Shown: in pieces, positions 31,358 through 40,439 of the stretch
Layout: every line of letters starts with the position of its first letter
How positions within the stretch are numbered: the stretch's first letter is position 1
NCBI GenBank assembly: GCA_029778945.1
Contig: JAKPBN010000197.1
Coordinates: 1 to 49,954, forward strand
DNA: 49,954 bases
Reading direction: 5' to 3'
Source of the DNA: Spirochaetota bacterium
Lineage (GTDB): Bacteria; Spirochaetota; Spirochaetia; Treponematales; Rectinemataceae
Position numbers and translations under genes: made by a program
The notes under the pieces: model-generated
Told to the model about the DNA's origin: nothing
The model's database searches: none
The model's input: the letters and a program-made list of their open reading frames with translations, nothing else

Positions 31358-33358
31358 ATGGAAGCGCGCAAGAAAATTCTCCTAGGTGCCGGAGTCCTCG
31401 TGCTGGCCCTCGCCCTGGCCGGGGCCGGCTACCTGGGCATCACCTCCGGGGCCCGCAAGGCGGAAAAGACCCGGACCAATGTCCTCACCCTTGCCAGGGA
31501 CTATATGGACCGGGGCTCCTATGACAGGGCCCTGGACCTCCTGGACAAGCTCCTCATAGAGAACGCCGGGGACGCCGAGGCCCGGGACCTGCGGGACAAG
31601 GCCGTGGAGGGCCAAAAGGCCGCGGCCCAGGCGGCGGAGCAAAGCCAGGCAAAGGACCAGAGCGCCCTGGCCAAGAGCCTGGACAAGCTCGGCCAAAAGC
31701 TCCAGACCCCGCCCCAGGGCGGCTCCGCAGGCTCGGCCGCCGCCCAGGCCGCGGCCGCCAAGGCGGCAGACGCCGCGGCCGCCAAGGCGGCAGACGCCGC
31801 GGCCGCCAAGGCGGCGGAAGCCCAGGCCAAGAAGGCCGAGGACGAGGCCCGGCGCAAGGCCGAGGCCGAAGCCGAGGCGGCCAGGAAAAAGGCCGAGGCC
31901 GAGGAGCTCGCCAAAAAGAGCCGGGCCCTCCAGGACGCGATGAAGGCCGTGAGCGAGCTTGTGGACAAGGGCAAGACCGCCGTGGACAAGGGGGACATCC
32001 CCGCCGGGGAGGACCTCTTTGACAAGGCCAAGTCCGCCTTCCCCGAGGGCGAGGACCGCTTTGCCGGCCAAAAGCTCGCGGAGATGGCCGATGCCTTCTA
32101 CTCGGGCTCCAAGAAGCTCTCGGGTCCCCCTTCCGACCAGGCGCTCAAGGACTCCATCCAGACCGCCCGGGACGCCAAGAAAAAGGACCAGACCAACCCC
32201 ATGCCCTGGTATACCCTGGGCAAGATCAACGCCGACCTCAAGCAGACGGACAACGCGATAGCCGAACTCAAGGAGGCCGCCCGCCTCGATCCCCGCAACT
32301 ACCTCTATGCCTACGAGCTCGGGAAGGCCTATTTCAACGCCCGGCGCTACGAGGATGCCCGCCAGTCCTTTGAGGCCGCCTCGACCCTCAACCCCAAGTT
32401 CGAGCTGGCCTTCTACAACCTGGGCGTGACCTGGAAGGCCCTCGGGGACTCCGCCAAGGCGAGCGCCACCTTCCGCAAGGCCGTCCAGGTCAAGCCCGAC
32501 TACGGCCGGGCCTGGCAGGAGCTGGGCCGCATCCAGGCCGCCTCGGGGGACCAGAAGGCGGCCATCGACTCCTTCTCCAAGGCCATCCAGTTCGAGCCCA
32601 CCAACGCCGGCGCGATGCGCGAACTCGCTGTCATCCAGGCCGGCTCGGGCCAGCTCAAGGAGGCCGAGGCCCTCTTTACCCGGGCCCTCGGGGTCTCGGA
32701 CGACGCCCAGACGAACTACAACATGGCCACGGTCAAGCTCAAGCTCGGCAAGGGGGCCGAGGCCGTCAAGTACGCGGAAAAGGCCGCCTCCCTCCAGGCC
32801 CAGACCGCCCTCTACCAATACACCCTGGGCCTGGCCTACGAGGCGGCGGACAACGCCGACGGGGCGATCGCGGCCTATACCAAGGCCGCCTCCCTGGACA
32901 AGAAGTATGTCGAGCCCCGAGTCAACCTGGGCCGGGTCTACCTCGACTCAGGCTTTGTGGACAAGGCCCTGGCCTTCCTCGTGGAGGCCTATGCGGCCGA
33001 TCCGCGGTCCTTTGAGGCCAACAACAACCTGGGCAACGCCTATGGCAAAAAGGGCCTCTTTGAGAAGAGCGTCTTCCACTATGAGGCCAGTCTCCAGCTC
33101 TCTCCCCGGGACCCCACGGTCAGGCTCAACCTGGCCAGGGCCTACGTCTCCGCGGACCAGAAGGACCGGGCCAAGGCGGCCTATTCCGAGCTCATCAAGC
33201 TGGCCCCCCAGGCCTGGGACGCCTACTACGAGCTGGGCAAGCTCCTCTATTCCCAGGGGGATGGCTCGGGGGCCAAGGAGGCCTTCACGAGCCTCCTCTC
33301 CAAGAATCCCTCCTATCCCAAGAAGGACGAGATCCAGGGCCTCCTCTCCAAGCTCTAG
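31358..33358 (+). CDS. Large TPR protein with Ala/Lys coiled coil
   Basis: 666 residues. An N-terminal membrane segment or uncleaved signal lies at about 6-28 (ILLGAGVLVLALALAGAGYL). After one TPR-like hairpin comes a long Ala/Lys/Glu helix (about 85-195) that includes three AAAKAADA-type repeats and a KAEAEAEAARKKAEAEE stretch, recalling TolA-like periplasm-spanning helices. From about 255 to the end there are around ten TPR units. Probably anchored in the inner membrane with its TPR array in the periplasm. Its stop codon shares four bases (CTAG) with mutL, which converges. Confidence 0.8.
   Translation: MEARKKILLGAGVLVLALALAGAGYLGITSGARKAEKTRTNVLTLARDYMDRGSYDRALDLLDKLLIENAGDAEARDLRDKAVEGQKAAAQAAEQSQAKDQSALAKSLDKLGQKLQTPPQGGSAGSAAAQAAAAKAADAAAAKAADAAAAKAAEAQAKKAEDEARRKAEAEAEAARKKAEAEELAKKSRALQDAMKAVSELVDKGKTAVDKGDIPAGEDLFDKAKSAFPEGEDRFAGQKLAEMADAFYSGSKKLSGPPSDQALKDSIQTARDAKKKDQTNPMPWYTLGKINADLKQTDNAIAELKEAARLDPRNYLYAYELGKAYFNARRYEDARQSFEAASTLNPKFELAFYNLGVTWKALGDSAKASATFRKAVQVKPDYGRAWQELGRIQAASGDQKAAIDSFSKAIQFEPTNAGAMRELAVIQAGSGQLKEAEALFTRALGVSDDAQTNYNMATVKLKLGKGAEAVKYAEKAASLQAQTALYQYTLGLAYEAADNADGAIAAYTKAASLDKKYVEPRVNLGRVYLDSGFVDKALAFLVEAYAADPRSFEANNNLGNAYGKKGLFEKSVFHYEASLQLSPRDPTVRLNLARAYVSADQKDRAKAAYSELIKLAPQAWDAYYELGKLLYSQGDGSGAKEAFTSLLSKNPSYPKKDEIQGLLSKL
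31751..31822 (+). repeat. Three tandem 24-bp repeats inside the TPR gene
   Basis: The unit begins GCGGCCGCCAAGGCGGCAGA and encodes AAAKAADA. Copies one (31751-31774) and two (31775-31798) are identical; copy three (31799-31822) differs by a few bases and encodes AAAKAAEA. It is in frame, so copy number may vary without breaking the gene. Confidence 0.85.
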
Positions 33359-35163
33359 ACGATTCGCCTGACCAGGCGGAAGAGCTCCTCCCGGGAAAGC
33401 CTGACCCAGATGGGCCTCCCGTGGGGGCAGCGGGGCTCCGGCAGGGCCAGGGCCTTGAGGGCCAGCTGGAGGGAGGCCTCAGGATCGAGCTCGTCTCCAT
33501 CCTTGACCGCGGCCCGGCAGGCGGCCGTGGCCAGGGCCGCCGACCGGGCACCCCGGATCTGCTCCCGCTTGGCCCTTCCGGCGTCTTCTCCGGCCTGATC
33601 CACAATCCTTTCCGCCGGCCCGAGGCTCGACAAGATTTCTCTTACCGCCCCCACGGGGTCCCGGTCCAGGGGGGAGGGCAGGGCGGTGACCAGCCAGGAC
33701 TTGCCCTCCTTTTCAAGGCCAAAGCCCAGGGCTGCGAGGTCCGGCGCCACTTCCTCGAGGCGCCGGGCCTCCGCATCGTCCTCGGGCTCAAAGACCGCCG
33801 GCACCAGGAGGTCCTGGGCGGCAGGGCTGGCGGCCATTAGCTGGTCAAAGAGGACCCTTTCGTGGGCCGCGTGCTGGTCGATGAGGTAGAGGGCCCCCCG
33901 GGACTCGACCACAAGAAAGAGGCCTAGGACCTTGCCCAGGTAAACTGCCTGGTTAAGCCCCTGGTCCAGGTCTCCCGTTCCGGCCCCTGCCTCGGCGGGG
34001 GCCTTGGCCTCCGGGCGTGCCGACTCAATGCCCCCGAGCCTTTCCCGCAGGCCCGCCAGGTCATCCCAGCTTCCCCCCACAGGATAGGACCGGGACTGGA
34101 AACCCGGGCTCCAGGCCTTTTCTCCAAGGCCCAGCTCGCCCTCCACCGAGGGCCTCGTCTGGCCGGGCTCGCGGCGGGAGAGCTCAAGCAAAAAAGCCTT
34201 GATAGCCTCCACAAAGGCCGAGCGCAGGGAGGCCTGGTCCTTGAAGCGAAGCTCCCGCTTGGCCGGGTGGATGTTAAAGTCCACCCAGGCTGGGTCGACC
34301 TCGGCAAAGAGAAAGGCCCCTGGATGGGCTCCCCCGGGCAGGAAGCCCGTGAAGGCATAGTCGAGGGCCTGGAGGAGGCCCTGGTCAGTCACCCTCCGGC
34401 GGTTGACAAAGACCTGCATGAGGCGGCGATCGGGCCTGTAGAAGGCGGGCCCGGCGAGGATCACCGAGCCCTCGCTGGCAGCGGCGGAAAAACGGACCCG
34501 GTGGACGAGGCCATAGGGCAGTTCCGGATACAGGGCCGCGACCCGTTCCTCCGGGCTCGAGGCCTTGAGGATAAAAGCCTGTCGCCCGTCGCTGGAATAG
34601 CGGAAGCCCAGGCCAGGGTGGGCCGCGGCCTTGTCCTGGAAGATCTGCCTGCAGAGGCTGGACTCGGCCTGGGCGCGCTTGAGGAATTGCTTGCGGGCGG
34701 GATAGTCCTCAAAGAGTCGGCTAGCCTGGGCCACCGTGCCTTGGCGGGCGGGGACGGCCTGGATCCTCGTTTCCCTCCCGGGGCCCGCCGTGAGGCGATA
34801 GCCCTCGGGGCTAGCCACCGTCCTCGAGGTGAGCTCGAGTTGGGCCGCCACCGCCACCGAGGCCAAGGCCTCCCCCCGGAAGCCCAGGGTTTTGGCCTTG
34901 AGCAGGTCGTCGGCCACGCTGATCTTGGAGGTGGCGTGGGGGAGTATGGAGAGGCCTAGGTCCTCGGGATCCATGCCCGAGCCGTCATCGGTGATCCGGA
35001 TGAGGTCGATGCCACCACCCTCGATCTCCACGGAGATCTCCCTGGCCCCGGAGTCTATCGCGTTGTCTAGGAATTCCCGCAGTACTGCCGCCGGGCGGTC
35101 GATAACCTCGCCGGCGGCGATAAGGCGGCTAGTCTCTGGAGGAAGGACGCGGATGATTCCCAT
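33355..35163 (-). CDS. mutL: DNA mismatch repair protein MutL
   Basis: 602 residues. The N-terminal GHKL ATPase has IAAGEVIDRPAAVLREFLDNAIDSGA, ITDDGSGMDPEDL, TSKI and TLGFRGEALASV. The C-terminal endonuclease motifs are DQHAAHERVLFD, ACRAAVKDGD and CPHGRP, so it should be a nicking MutL (not the E. coli type), although the second Glu of the DQHA(x)2E(x)4E motif is Asp. No Shine-Dalgarno is present; TATAAA (35169-35174) ends 5 bases before the ATG, suggesting a leaderless message. It shares CTAG with the converging TPR gene stop. Confidence 0.95.
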   Translation of the reverse strand: MGIIRVLPPETSRLIAAGEVIDRPAAVLREFLDNAIDSGAREISVEIEGGGIDLIRITDDGSGMDPEDLGLSILPHATSKISVADDLLKAKTLGFRGEALASVAVAAQLELTSRTVASPEGYRLTAGPGRETRIQAVPARQGTVAQASRLFEDYPARKQFLKRAQAESSLCRQIFQDKAAAHPGLGFRYSSDGRQAFILKASSPEERVAALYPELPYGLVHRVRFSAAASEGSVILAGPAFYRPDRRLMQVFVNRRRVTDQGLLQALDYAFTGFLPGGAHPGAFLFAEVDPAWVDFNIHPAKRELRFKDQASLRSAFVEAIKAFLLELSRREPGQTRPSVEGELGLGEKAWSPGFQSRSYPVGGSWDDLAGLRERLGGIESARPEAKAPAEAGAGTGDLDQGLNQAVYLGKVLGLFLVVESRGALYLIDQHAAHERVLFDQLMAASPAAQDLLVPAVFEPEDDAEARRLEEVAPDLAALGFGLEKEGKSWLVTALPSPLDRDPVGAVREILSSLGPAERIVDQAGEDAGRAKREQIRGARSAALATAACRAAVKDGDELDPEASLQLALKALALPEPRCPHGRPIWVRLSREELFRLVRRIV

Positions 35164-35168
35164 GCTTA

Positions 35169-35174
35169 TTTATA
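35169..35174 (-). promoter_or_regulatory. Putative -10 immediately before mutL
   Basis: TATAAA on the minus strand, 5 bases from the ATG. The -35 is weak (TTTCCG with an 18-base spacer). Confidence 0.35.
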
Positions 35175-35202
35175 CCTGGGGAGGGCCTGGGCCGGAAAGG
35201 GG

Positions 35203-35235
35203 AAAAAAAGGGGCCGCCCCTTTTGGGGCGGCCCC
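35203..35235 (-). terminator. Strong Rho-independent terminator of the barrel-protein operon
   Basis: Minus strand: GGGGCCGCCCC, AAAA loop, GGGGCGGCCCC, then seven T residues. It separates mutL from the outer-membrane protein operon. Confidence 0.92.
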
Positions 35236-35254
35236 GAGCAGCTAGCCAGGTCCG

Positions 35255-37444
35255 TTAGAAATGGAACCTCGTCTCAAGGGTGATGGAAGGCGCGAGGCTC
35301 GCCTCCCCCGTGAGGGGGTCGATGTCATAGGGCACGGCGGCAAAGACCGCGGCCACATCGAGGTTGGGGGTCTTGGGCACCGGCACCACGAGCTCGCCGC
35401 CAAAGGTGGTGTTGCCGTCGAGGAACTTGAAGTTCCCGTTGGCTATGCTCTGCACGAGTCCATGCTTGTCGTAGAAGATCGAGCCATGGATGTCGAAGAT
35501 GGGTATAAGACCCTTGTTGACCACAAACTTCGCATGGAACTCATCCACGGAGTTGTCCAGCTGATACTGGACCGTCTGGCCGGGGATAAAGGGCCACATG
35601 TAGCCGAAATCAAAGGCCAGCTTGTAGTCCCCGGTCTTGGCGTTCTTGAGGAAGCCAAAGCCGCCCTCGCCATAGATGCCCATCGTGGGCTCGATGCTGG
35701 CAAAGGACGCGGGGGAGTCGATATAGCCCTTGTATCGGATGGCTATCTCGGCGCGGCTCTTGTCATAGGTCGAGTCAAAGAGGCTGGGCTGGAAGATGCC
35801 GGTGAAGTAGCGGTACTCCAGGCGCCAGTTGATAAAGAGGACATTGCCCATGAGGCCGGCCGCGGCTCCCCAGTTGGAGAAGGTTCCGGTGTCGGGGTCG
35901 AAGATCAGCTCGGTGTGGAGCTTGGAGTCGGTCCTCGTGTATTCCGTCTCCGCCGCCACATCGGCGAAGAAGCGGATACCCAGGAGCTCGGACTTGACTA
36001 TGGGCATGTCGAGGTCGATCCCCGCGCCAACGAGGATCGGGTCATTGTAGGTGGAGGCGGACAGGCCCGCGTCCAGGGCGTTCTTGCCGCCAAAGGGGGC
36101 GATGTCGGCCACCCCGGAGACGCCTATGGCGAACTTCGAGGAGGGGATGGGCCTGAAGTAGAGGCGGGTCGCGAAGACCGACGGGTCGGCCAGGTCGTTG
36201 ACAATCGCCTCAAAGCCCGCACCCTTGCCGTCCACGCCCAGGTTGAAGCCAACCCTGCGGATGGCCGGGAACTCGGTGTTGTTCGCGTAGTTCCTCATGA
36301 TCAGGCCATGGCCCAGGGTGAGGTCATCCAGGGTGCCGACCTTCACGAAGAAGGGATCCTCAAGCTGCTTGCCAAACTCGAAGTACTTGATCTTGAGGGC
36401 CAGGTCCGAAAGGGCGTCGAGGCCGGCGTCGAGGGGATGGTCTTTCCAGCCCTTGTCGGTGCCGAAGGACCACTCGTCGTTGCCGTTCGGATGGTACCAG
36501 TCATCGGGATTGAACATGTCCGAGGAGTAGATGATGGGGAGGTAGAGGCCCATCTTGACCTTGCCCAGGTTGAAGTTGGGCTGGATGACGGCCTTGGCGT
36601 AGGTCTGGTTGTCGATGGTGACCGAGCCGAGCTCGAGGCCCATCACGTCGCCGAGCCACTTCATGAAGCCGCTCTGGACGTCTTTCTTGGTGAGCTTGGA
36701 CGCGCCCTCGGCGAGGGTGGAGGCGGCTTCCTCGGTGGTCACTTGCTTGGTCTCGACCTGGGTGGTCTCGGGGGCGGGCGCCTCGCCCTGCTCCACCGCG
36801 TCCACGAGGAGCTTGGTGAAGACCATCCCGGAGAAGAAATCGCCGGGCTCGGGCTTGAAGACCTCAAACACGGCGGCGAGGGCATCGGCGGCAAAGCCGG
36901 CCCCGACGTCAAGGCTTGCGCTTCCGTCGAGCTTGGAGAATTTTATCGCCCCCTTGTCGACTTTGAGGACTTCCTTTCCCTCCTCAATGCCGAAAAAGAA
37001 GTCCGTGCCCCGGACTCCGCAGACCGCGGTCTGGCCCTTGAAGTCATAGCTGCCCTTGGAGGCGACGGCCCGGATCTTGCCGGCCGCGACGGCAAAGGTG
37101 TTGGTCTCCTTGCTGCCGGTGGCCGCGAGGGTCTCGACCTTGAAGGTCGTGTTCTTTGCGAGCTTGATGATGGTCTTGTTGGGCACCAGCTGGAGCTCGG
37201 CCGAGGTCGTGGGGCCGGTGATGATCGTGGAGCCAGCGAGGATCTTGCTGCCCTCGTCGACTCCGGCGCCGAAGCCCAGGGTCCTTCCATCGGGGGTCTT
37301 GACGTCGAGCTTGTCTCCGTCGACGAAGACCAAGAGGATATAGGGCCCCGTGGGGGCGGCGGTGCTCGCCGCAGGCTTGGTCTGCGCGAGGGCGAGAATG
37401 GGTAGGGCGAGGATCAGGGCCAGGCCCGCTAGGATACGTTTCAT
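35255..37444 (-). CDS. FecR-domain protein fused to an outer-membrane beta barrel
   Basis: 729 residues. ATG 37444 has AGGAGG 7 bases upstream. Signal peptide 1-21 (ILAGLALILALPILALA). Residues about 35-185 are a FecR-like beta domain (VDEGSKILAGSTIITGPTTSAELQL, TFKVETL, GKIRAVASKGSYDFKGQTAVCGVRGTDFFFG). After a helical, Thr/Glu-rich linker, residues from about 270 to the end are amphipathic beta strands ending in Phe (LETRFHF), the mark of an outer-membrane barrel. The barrel resembles the neighbouring 456-aa protein in KVGTLDDLTLGHGLIMRNYA. Likely outer-membrane, with a periplasmic FecR domain; function unknown. Confidence 0.75.
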   Translation of the reverse strand: MKRILAGLALILALPILALAQTKPAASTAAPTGPYILLVFVDGDKLDVKTPDGRTLGFGAGVDEGSKILAGSTIITGPTTSAELQLVPNKTIIKLAKNTTFKVETLAATGSKETNTFAVAAGKIRAVASKGSYDFKGQTAVCGVRGTDFFFGIEEGKEVLKVDKGAIKFSKLDGSASLDVGAGFAADALAAVFEVFKPEPGDFFSGMVFTKLLVDAVEQGEAPAPETTQVETKQVTTEEAASTLAEGASKLTKKDVQSGFMKWLGDVMGLELGSVTIDNQTYAKAVIQPNFNLGKVKMGLYLPIIYSSDMFNPDDWYHPNGNDEWSFGTDKGWKDHPLDAGLDALSDLALKIKYFEFGKQLEDPFFVKVGTLDDLTLGHGLIMRNYANNTEFPAIRRVGFNLGVDGKGAGFEAIVNDLADPSVFATRLYFRPIPSSKFAIGVSGVADIAPFGGKNALDAGLSASTYNDPILVGAGIDLDMPIVKSELLGIRFFADVAAETEYTRTDSKLHTELIFDPDTGTFSNWGAAAGLMGNVLFINWRLEYRYFTGIFQPSLFDSTYDKSRAEIAIRYKGYIDSPASFASIEPTMGIYGEGGFGFLKNAKTGDYKLAFDFGYMWPFIPGQTVQYQLDNSVDEFHAKFVVNKGLIPIFDIHGSIFYDKHGLVQSIANGNFKFLDGNTTFGGELVVPVPKTPNLDVAAVFAAVPYDIDPLTGEASLAPSITLETRFHF

Positions 37445-37468
37445 GGAGCTTCCTCCTGTCTCTTCAGA

Positions 37469-38839
37469 CTAGAACTTCATCGAGGCGGTGACGCTGGACG
37501 AGACAACCCACCTCTCATCCACGCTGGTGAGCGGGTTGTCGGTCTTTGTGGGATCGTACTTGGCTTTATACGCCAGGGTGAGCACCGAGGCGCCGGTCTT
37601 ATAATTCACGTCCATGCCCACGACCGAGTTCGTGGCATCGACGAGATCCGCAAAGAAGGAGTTCTGCTGGCCGATGAAATATTTCTCATACCCTGCGGTG
37701 AGCCAGAAGCCTCCCAGGAAACCCTCGGCGGTCTGGAAGACGGCCTTGGCGTGAGGGAAATCGGTCTGGGCCGTATTGGCCTTATCGATGGCCTTGAAGG
37801 GCCCGTCCAGGCTGGCCTTGAAGACGATATTGCCCTCGAAGATCGAGAAGCCCAGGGAGGAGTACCAGCCCGAGTAGAAGCTCCCGTCCGAGTCGGTGGC
37901 CATGTAGTCGAACTTCATGGAGCGGTAGACGTCATAGTTGGCGTCAAAGTAGTTGGGGATAAAGCCCTGCTCGAGGAAGCGGAGCTGGCCGCCATAGGTG
38001 ATAAAGCCCAGGAGGCGTCCCCCAAAGCCAATCATCGCGCCCATGGACTTGTTGGGCTCAAAGGCCAGGTCGGTAAAGGCGACAAGGGGGAAGGTCTTGC
38101 CCGTGAGGATGGGCACGGTCAGGTCCACGCCGGTGACTGAGATTGTCTTTTCCGTCTGGCTGCCCGTGGCATAGAGATAGGGGTTGGTGTCCGCCACGAT
38201 GGTCAGGCCCAGCTGGGCATTCTTGATGATCGGGAGGGAAGTCCCGAGGAGGGGGCGGCCATAGACCCGGGCTCCCACCACGTCAAGCCTGGCCAGGTTG
38301 CCCGTGACCAGCTCAATGCCCACATAGGGGAAATTGAAGGCCTGGCCGTCAACCCCCACATCGAGGCCTATGATCCTCGTCTTGGGCAGGAAGGTGGCGT
38401 TGGAGTAGTCCCCCATGATAAAGCCATTGCCCAGGGTGATGTCGATGGTTCCCGCCTTGGCAAAGATGGGATCTTCTCCCTTAAGGCCATAGCGCACATA
38501 CATGATCTTGGGGAGGTAGAGGTCCACAAAGGAGGCAAAGGTCTTTTCCGCGGGCACCCAGTCCCCGGCATAGAACTCAATGGCCTTGTCCGGGGTCGGG
38601 TAAAGCTGGAAATGGGCGCTGAGGTCTATGCCAAAGCCGATCTTGCCGAAGGAGATATCCGGCTGAAAGGCCAATTTGGTCCACGATTCGGGGTCGCCGC
38701 TGCCAGAGGTGATGACATCGGTGCCTAGACTTATACCGGCCTTAAAGCCAAAGCCACCTTCCTTGGCGGGAGAGTCTTCGGCAAAGCCCATGAACGCGCA
38801 GAGAGAAGCTATAAGCAGCAAAACCGCGAGTTTTCTCAT
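37469..38839 (-). CDS. Outer-membrane beta-barrel protein, paralogue of the FecR-barrel protein
   Basis: 456 residues with AGGAGG before the ATG. Signal peptide 1-20 (KLAVLLLIASLCAFMGFA). The remainder is alternating-hydrophobic beta strand sequence ending in Phe (SSSVTASMKF). FAKAGTIDITLGNGFIMGDYS and IIGLDVGVDGQAFNF align with KVGTLDDLTLGHGLIMRNYA and RVGFNLGVDGKGAGF in the next gene, so both share a barrel ancestor; this one lacks the FecR domain. First gene of the two-gene operon (24 bases apart). Confidence 0.75.
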   Translation of the reverse strand: MRKLAVLLLIASLCAFMGFAEDSPAKEGGFGFKAGISLGTDVITSGSGDPESWTKLAFQPDISFGKIGFGIDLSAHFQLYPTPDKAIEFYAGDWVPAEKTFASFVDLYLPKIMYVRYGLKGEDPIFAKAGTIDITLGNGFIMGDYSNATFLPKTRIIGLDVGVDGQAFNFPYVGIELVTGNLARLDVVGARVYGRPLLGTSLPIIKNAQLGLTIVADTNPYLYATGSQTEKTISVTGVDLTVPILTGKTFPLVAFTDLAFEPNKSMGAMIGFGGRLLGFITYGGQLRFLEQGFIPNYFDANYDVYRSMKFDYMATDSDGSFYSGWYSSLGFSIFEGNIVFKASLDGPFKAIDKANTAQTDFPHAKAVFQTAEGFLGGFWLTAGYEKYFIGQQNSFFADLVDATNSVVGMDVNYKTGASVLTLAYKAKYDPTKTDNPLTSVDERWVVSSSVTASMKF

Positions 38840-38894
38840 ATCGGCGAACCTCCTTGATGTCTTCCTTCACGATTTTAGCGCCCGGTACGGCTTA

Positions 38895-38924
38895 AGTATA
38901 TATCCTCGGGCCGACAAAAACCAA
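38895..38924 (-). promoter_or_regulatory. Promoter of the outer-membrane barrel operon
   Basis: Minus strand: TTGGTT (38919-38924), 18-base spacer, TATACT (38895-38900), in an AT-rich pocket shared with the divergent pyrF-pyrE gene. Confidence 0.5.
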
Positions 38925-38953
38925 GTTCTGCGTCTGGACTGGAGGGGTGGGCC

Positions 38954-40423
38954 ATGGTAGTCTCGGGACTCATGGACTTCTTTAAGCGCCTCGACGACAT
39001 TGTCGCAAGCAAGGGCACCGCCCTCTGCGTCGGCCTTGATCCCCGGCTCTCTCCGGCAGAACCCGAACCCCGCAAGAAGCTAATGGAACTTAACCGGCGC
39101 CTGATTGAGGCTACGGCGGAATTCGCCGCCTGCTTCAAGCCCAATCTGGCCTTCTATGAGGCCTTTGGGCCCGAGGGCCTCGAGGCCCTCGAGGAAAGCC
39201 TCGCCCTTATACCCAAGGACATACCGGTGATCCTGGACGCCAAGCGAGGGGATATAGACGCCACGGCCGAGGCCTATGCCCAGGCCCTTTTTGGCCGCCT
39301 CAAGGCGGATTGCGTCACGATAAGCCCGTATATGGGCAGGGATAGCGCCAAGCCCTTCCTGGACTGGGAGGACAAGGGCCTCTTCCTCCTCTGCCGGACC
39401 AGCAATCCTGGGGCCGGAGCCTTCCAGGACCTTCTCGTGGATAGCCCCCAGGCCGGGGGCGGGCGGGAAGCCCTCTATGTGCGCCTAGCCCGGGAATGCC
39501 TCTCCTGGTCCCCCAGGATCGGCCTCGTGGTGGCCGGCAACGACCTGACAGCCCTAAGGGCCGTGAGGGCCGCGGCCCCCGGGGCCTGGTTCCTGGCCCC
39601 GGGCATCGGCGCCCAGGGCGGCGAGCCCGGGCCGGCCATGGAGGCCGGCTGCCGGGAGGACGGCCGCGGCATCCTTGTCAACGCGGCCCGGTCCGTGGCG
39701 GACGCGGCCGATCCGGCCAAGGCCGCCCGGGAGCTCCGGGACAGGATGGAGGAGGCCCGCAAGGCCGCCCTCCAGAAGGATCGCCGGCCCCAGGCCCAGG
39801 GCTTTGGGCCCGGGCTTTCCGCCTCGGCCGGGCTCAAGCGCAGCCTCATCTCGGCCCTGGTCTCCACCTCCTGCCTCAAGTTCGGCGACTTTGTCCTCAA
39901 GAGCGGAAAGCACAGCCCCTTCTATATCGACCTGCGCCGCCTCGTGGCCGACCCCAGGGCCATGGCCCTGGCGGGCCAGGCCTACGCGAGCCTTGCGGAG
40001 GGCCTTGGCTTCGCGAGCCTCGCGGGCATACCCGCCGCCGGCCTTCCCCTGGCCACGGCGGCCTCCCTGGCCACGGGCAAGCCCATGATCTGGCCGCGGA
40101 TGCCGGCCAAGGAGCATGGCACGGGCAACCGGGTCGAGGGCGACTGGAAGCCGGGCCAAAAGGTCCTCCTCCTCGACGACCTCATCACGACCGGGGCGAG
40201 CAAGCTCGAGGCCGCGGAGATCCTCCGGGGAGAGGGCCTTGTCATCGAGGATCTAGTGGTCCTGATCGAGAGGGGGAGGGAGGGCAGGAAGGACATGGAC
40301 AAGGCCGGGATCCGGCTCCACGCCTTCCTCCACGTCCGGGAGCTTTTCGAGGCCTGCGAGGCCCTGGGCCTTGTCGATCCGCGCCTGCGGGCCGAGCTCG
40401 AGGCCTTTGTGGACGCCGAGTGA
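38954..40423 (+). CDS. pyrFE: Fused OMP decarboxylase (PyrF) - orotate phosphoribosyltransferase (PyrE)
   Basis: 489 residues carrying the last two steps of UMP synthesis in one chain. Residues 1-270 are a PyrF of the bacterial type 2 class: ALCVGLDPRL, FKPNLAFYEAFG, the catalytic VILDAKRGDI (DAKRGD 95-100), LFLLCRTSNPGA and PGIGAQGGE. A linker rich in Lys, Gln, Pro and Gly covers about 270-292. PyrE follows with FGDFVLKSGKHSPFYID (310-326) and the PRPP loop VLLLDDLITTGAS (404-416). The order PyrF-PyrE is the reverse of animal UMP synthase. GGAGG precedes ATG 38954; ATG 38972 is a weaker choice. All key residues are present, so both halves should work. Confidence 0.93.
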   Translation: MVVSGLMDFFKRLDDIVASKGTALCVGLDPRLSPAEPEPRKKLMELNRRLIEATAEFAACFKPNLAFYEAFGPEGLEALEESLALIPKDIPVILDAKRGDIDATAEAYAQALFGRLKADCVTISPYMGRDSAKPFLDWEDKGLFLLCRTSNPGAGAFQDLLVDSPQAGGGREALYVRLARECLSWSPRIGLVVAGNDLTALRAVRAAAPGAWFLAPGIGAQGGEPGPAMEAGCREDGRGILVNAARSVADAADPAKAARELRDRMEEARKAALQKDRRPQAQGFGPGLSASAGLKRSLISALVSTSCLKFGDFVLKSGKHSPFYIDLRRLVADPRAMALAGQAYASLAEGLGFASLAGIPAAGLPLATAASLATGKPMIWPRMPAKEHGTGNRVEGDWKPGQKVLLLDDLITTGASKLEAAEILRGEGLVIEDLVVLIERGREGRKDMDKAGIRLHAFLHVRELFEACEALGLVDPRLRAELEAFVDAE

Positions 40424-40439
40424 CCCGCGTTAGGCGAAC

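Noticed and set aside
31382-32818. 478-codon minus-strand frame opposite the large TPR gene
   Set aside because: Low-complexity Gly/Leu shadow; the plus-strand frame has a TPR array.
35261-37405. Open 714-codon frame on the plus strand opposite the FecR-barrel gene
   Set aside because: The minus-strand protein has a signal peptide, a good ribosome-binding site and a C-terminal Phe. The antisense frame is a by-product of GC-rich codon use; its translation is repetitive Gly/Val/Glu/Asp with no family likeness.
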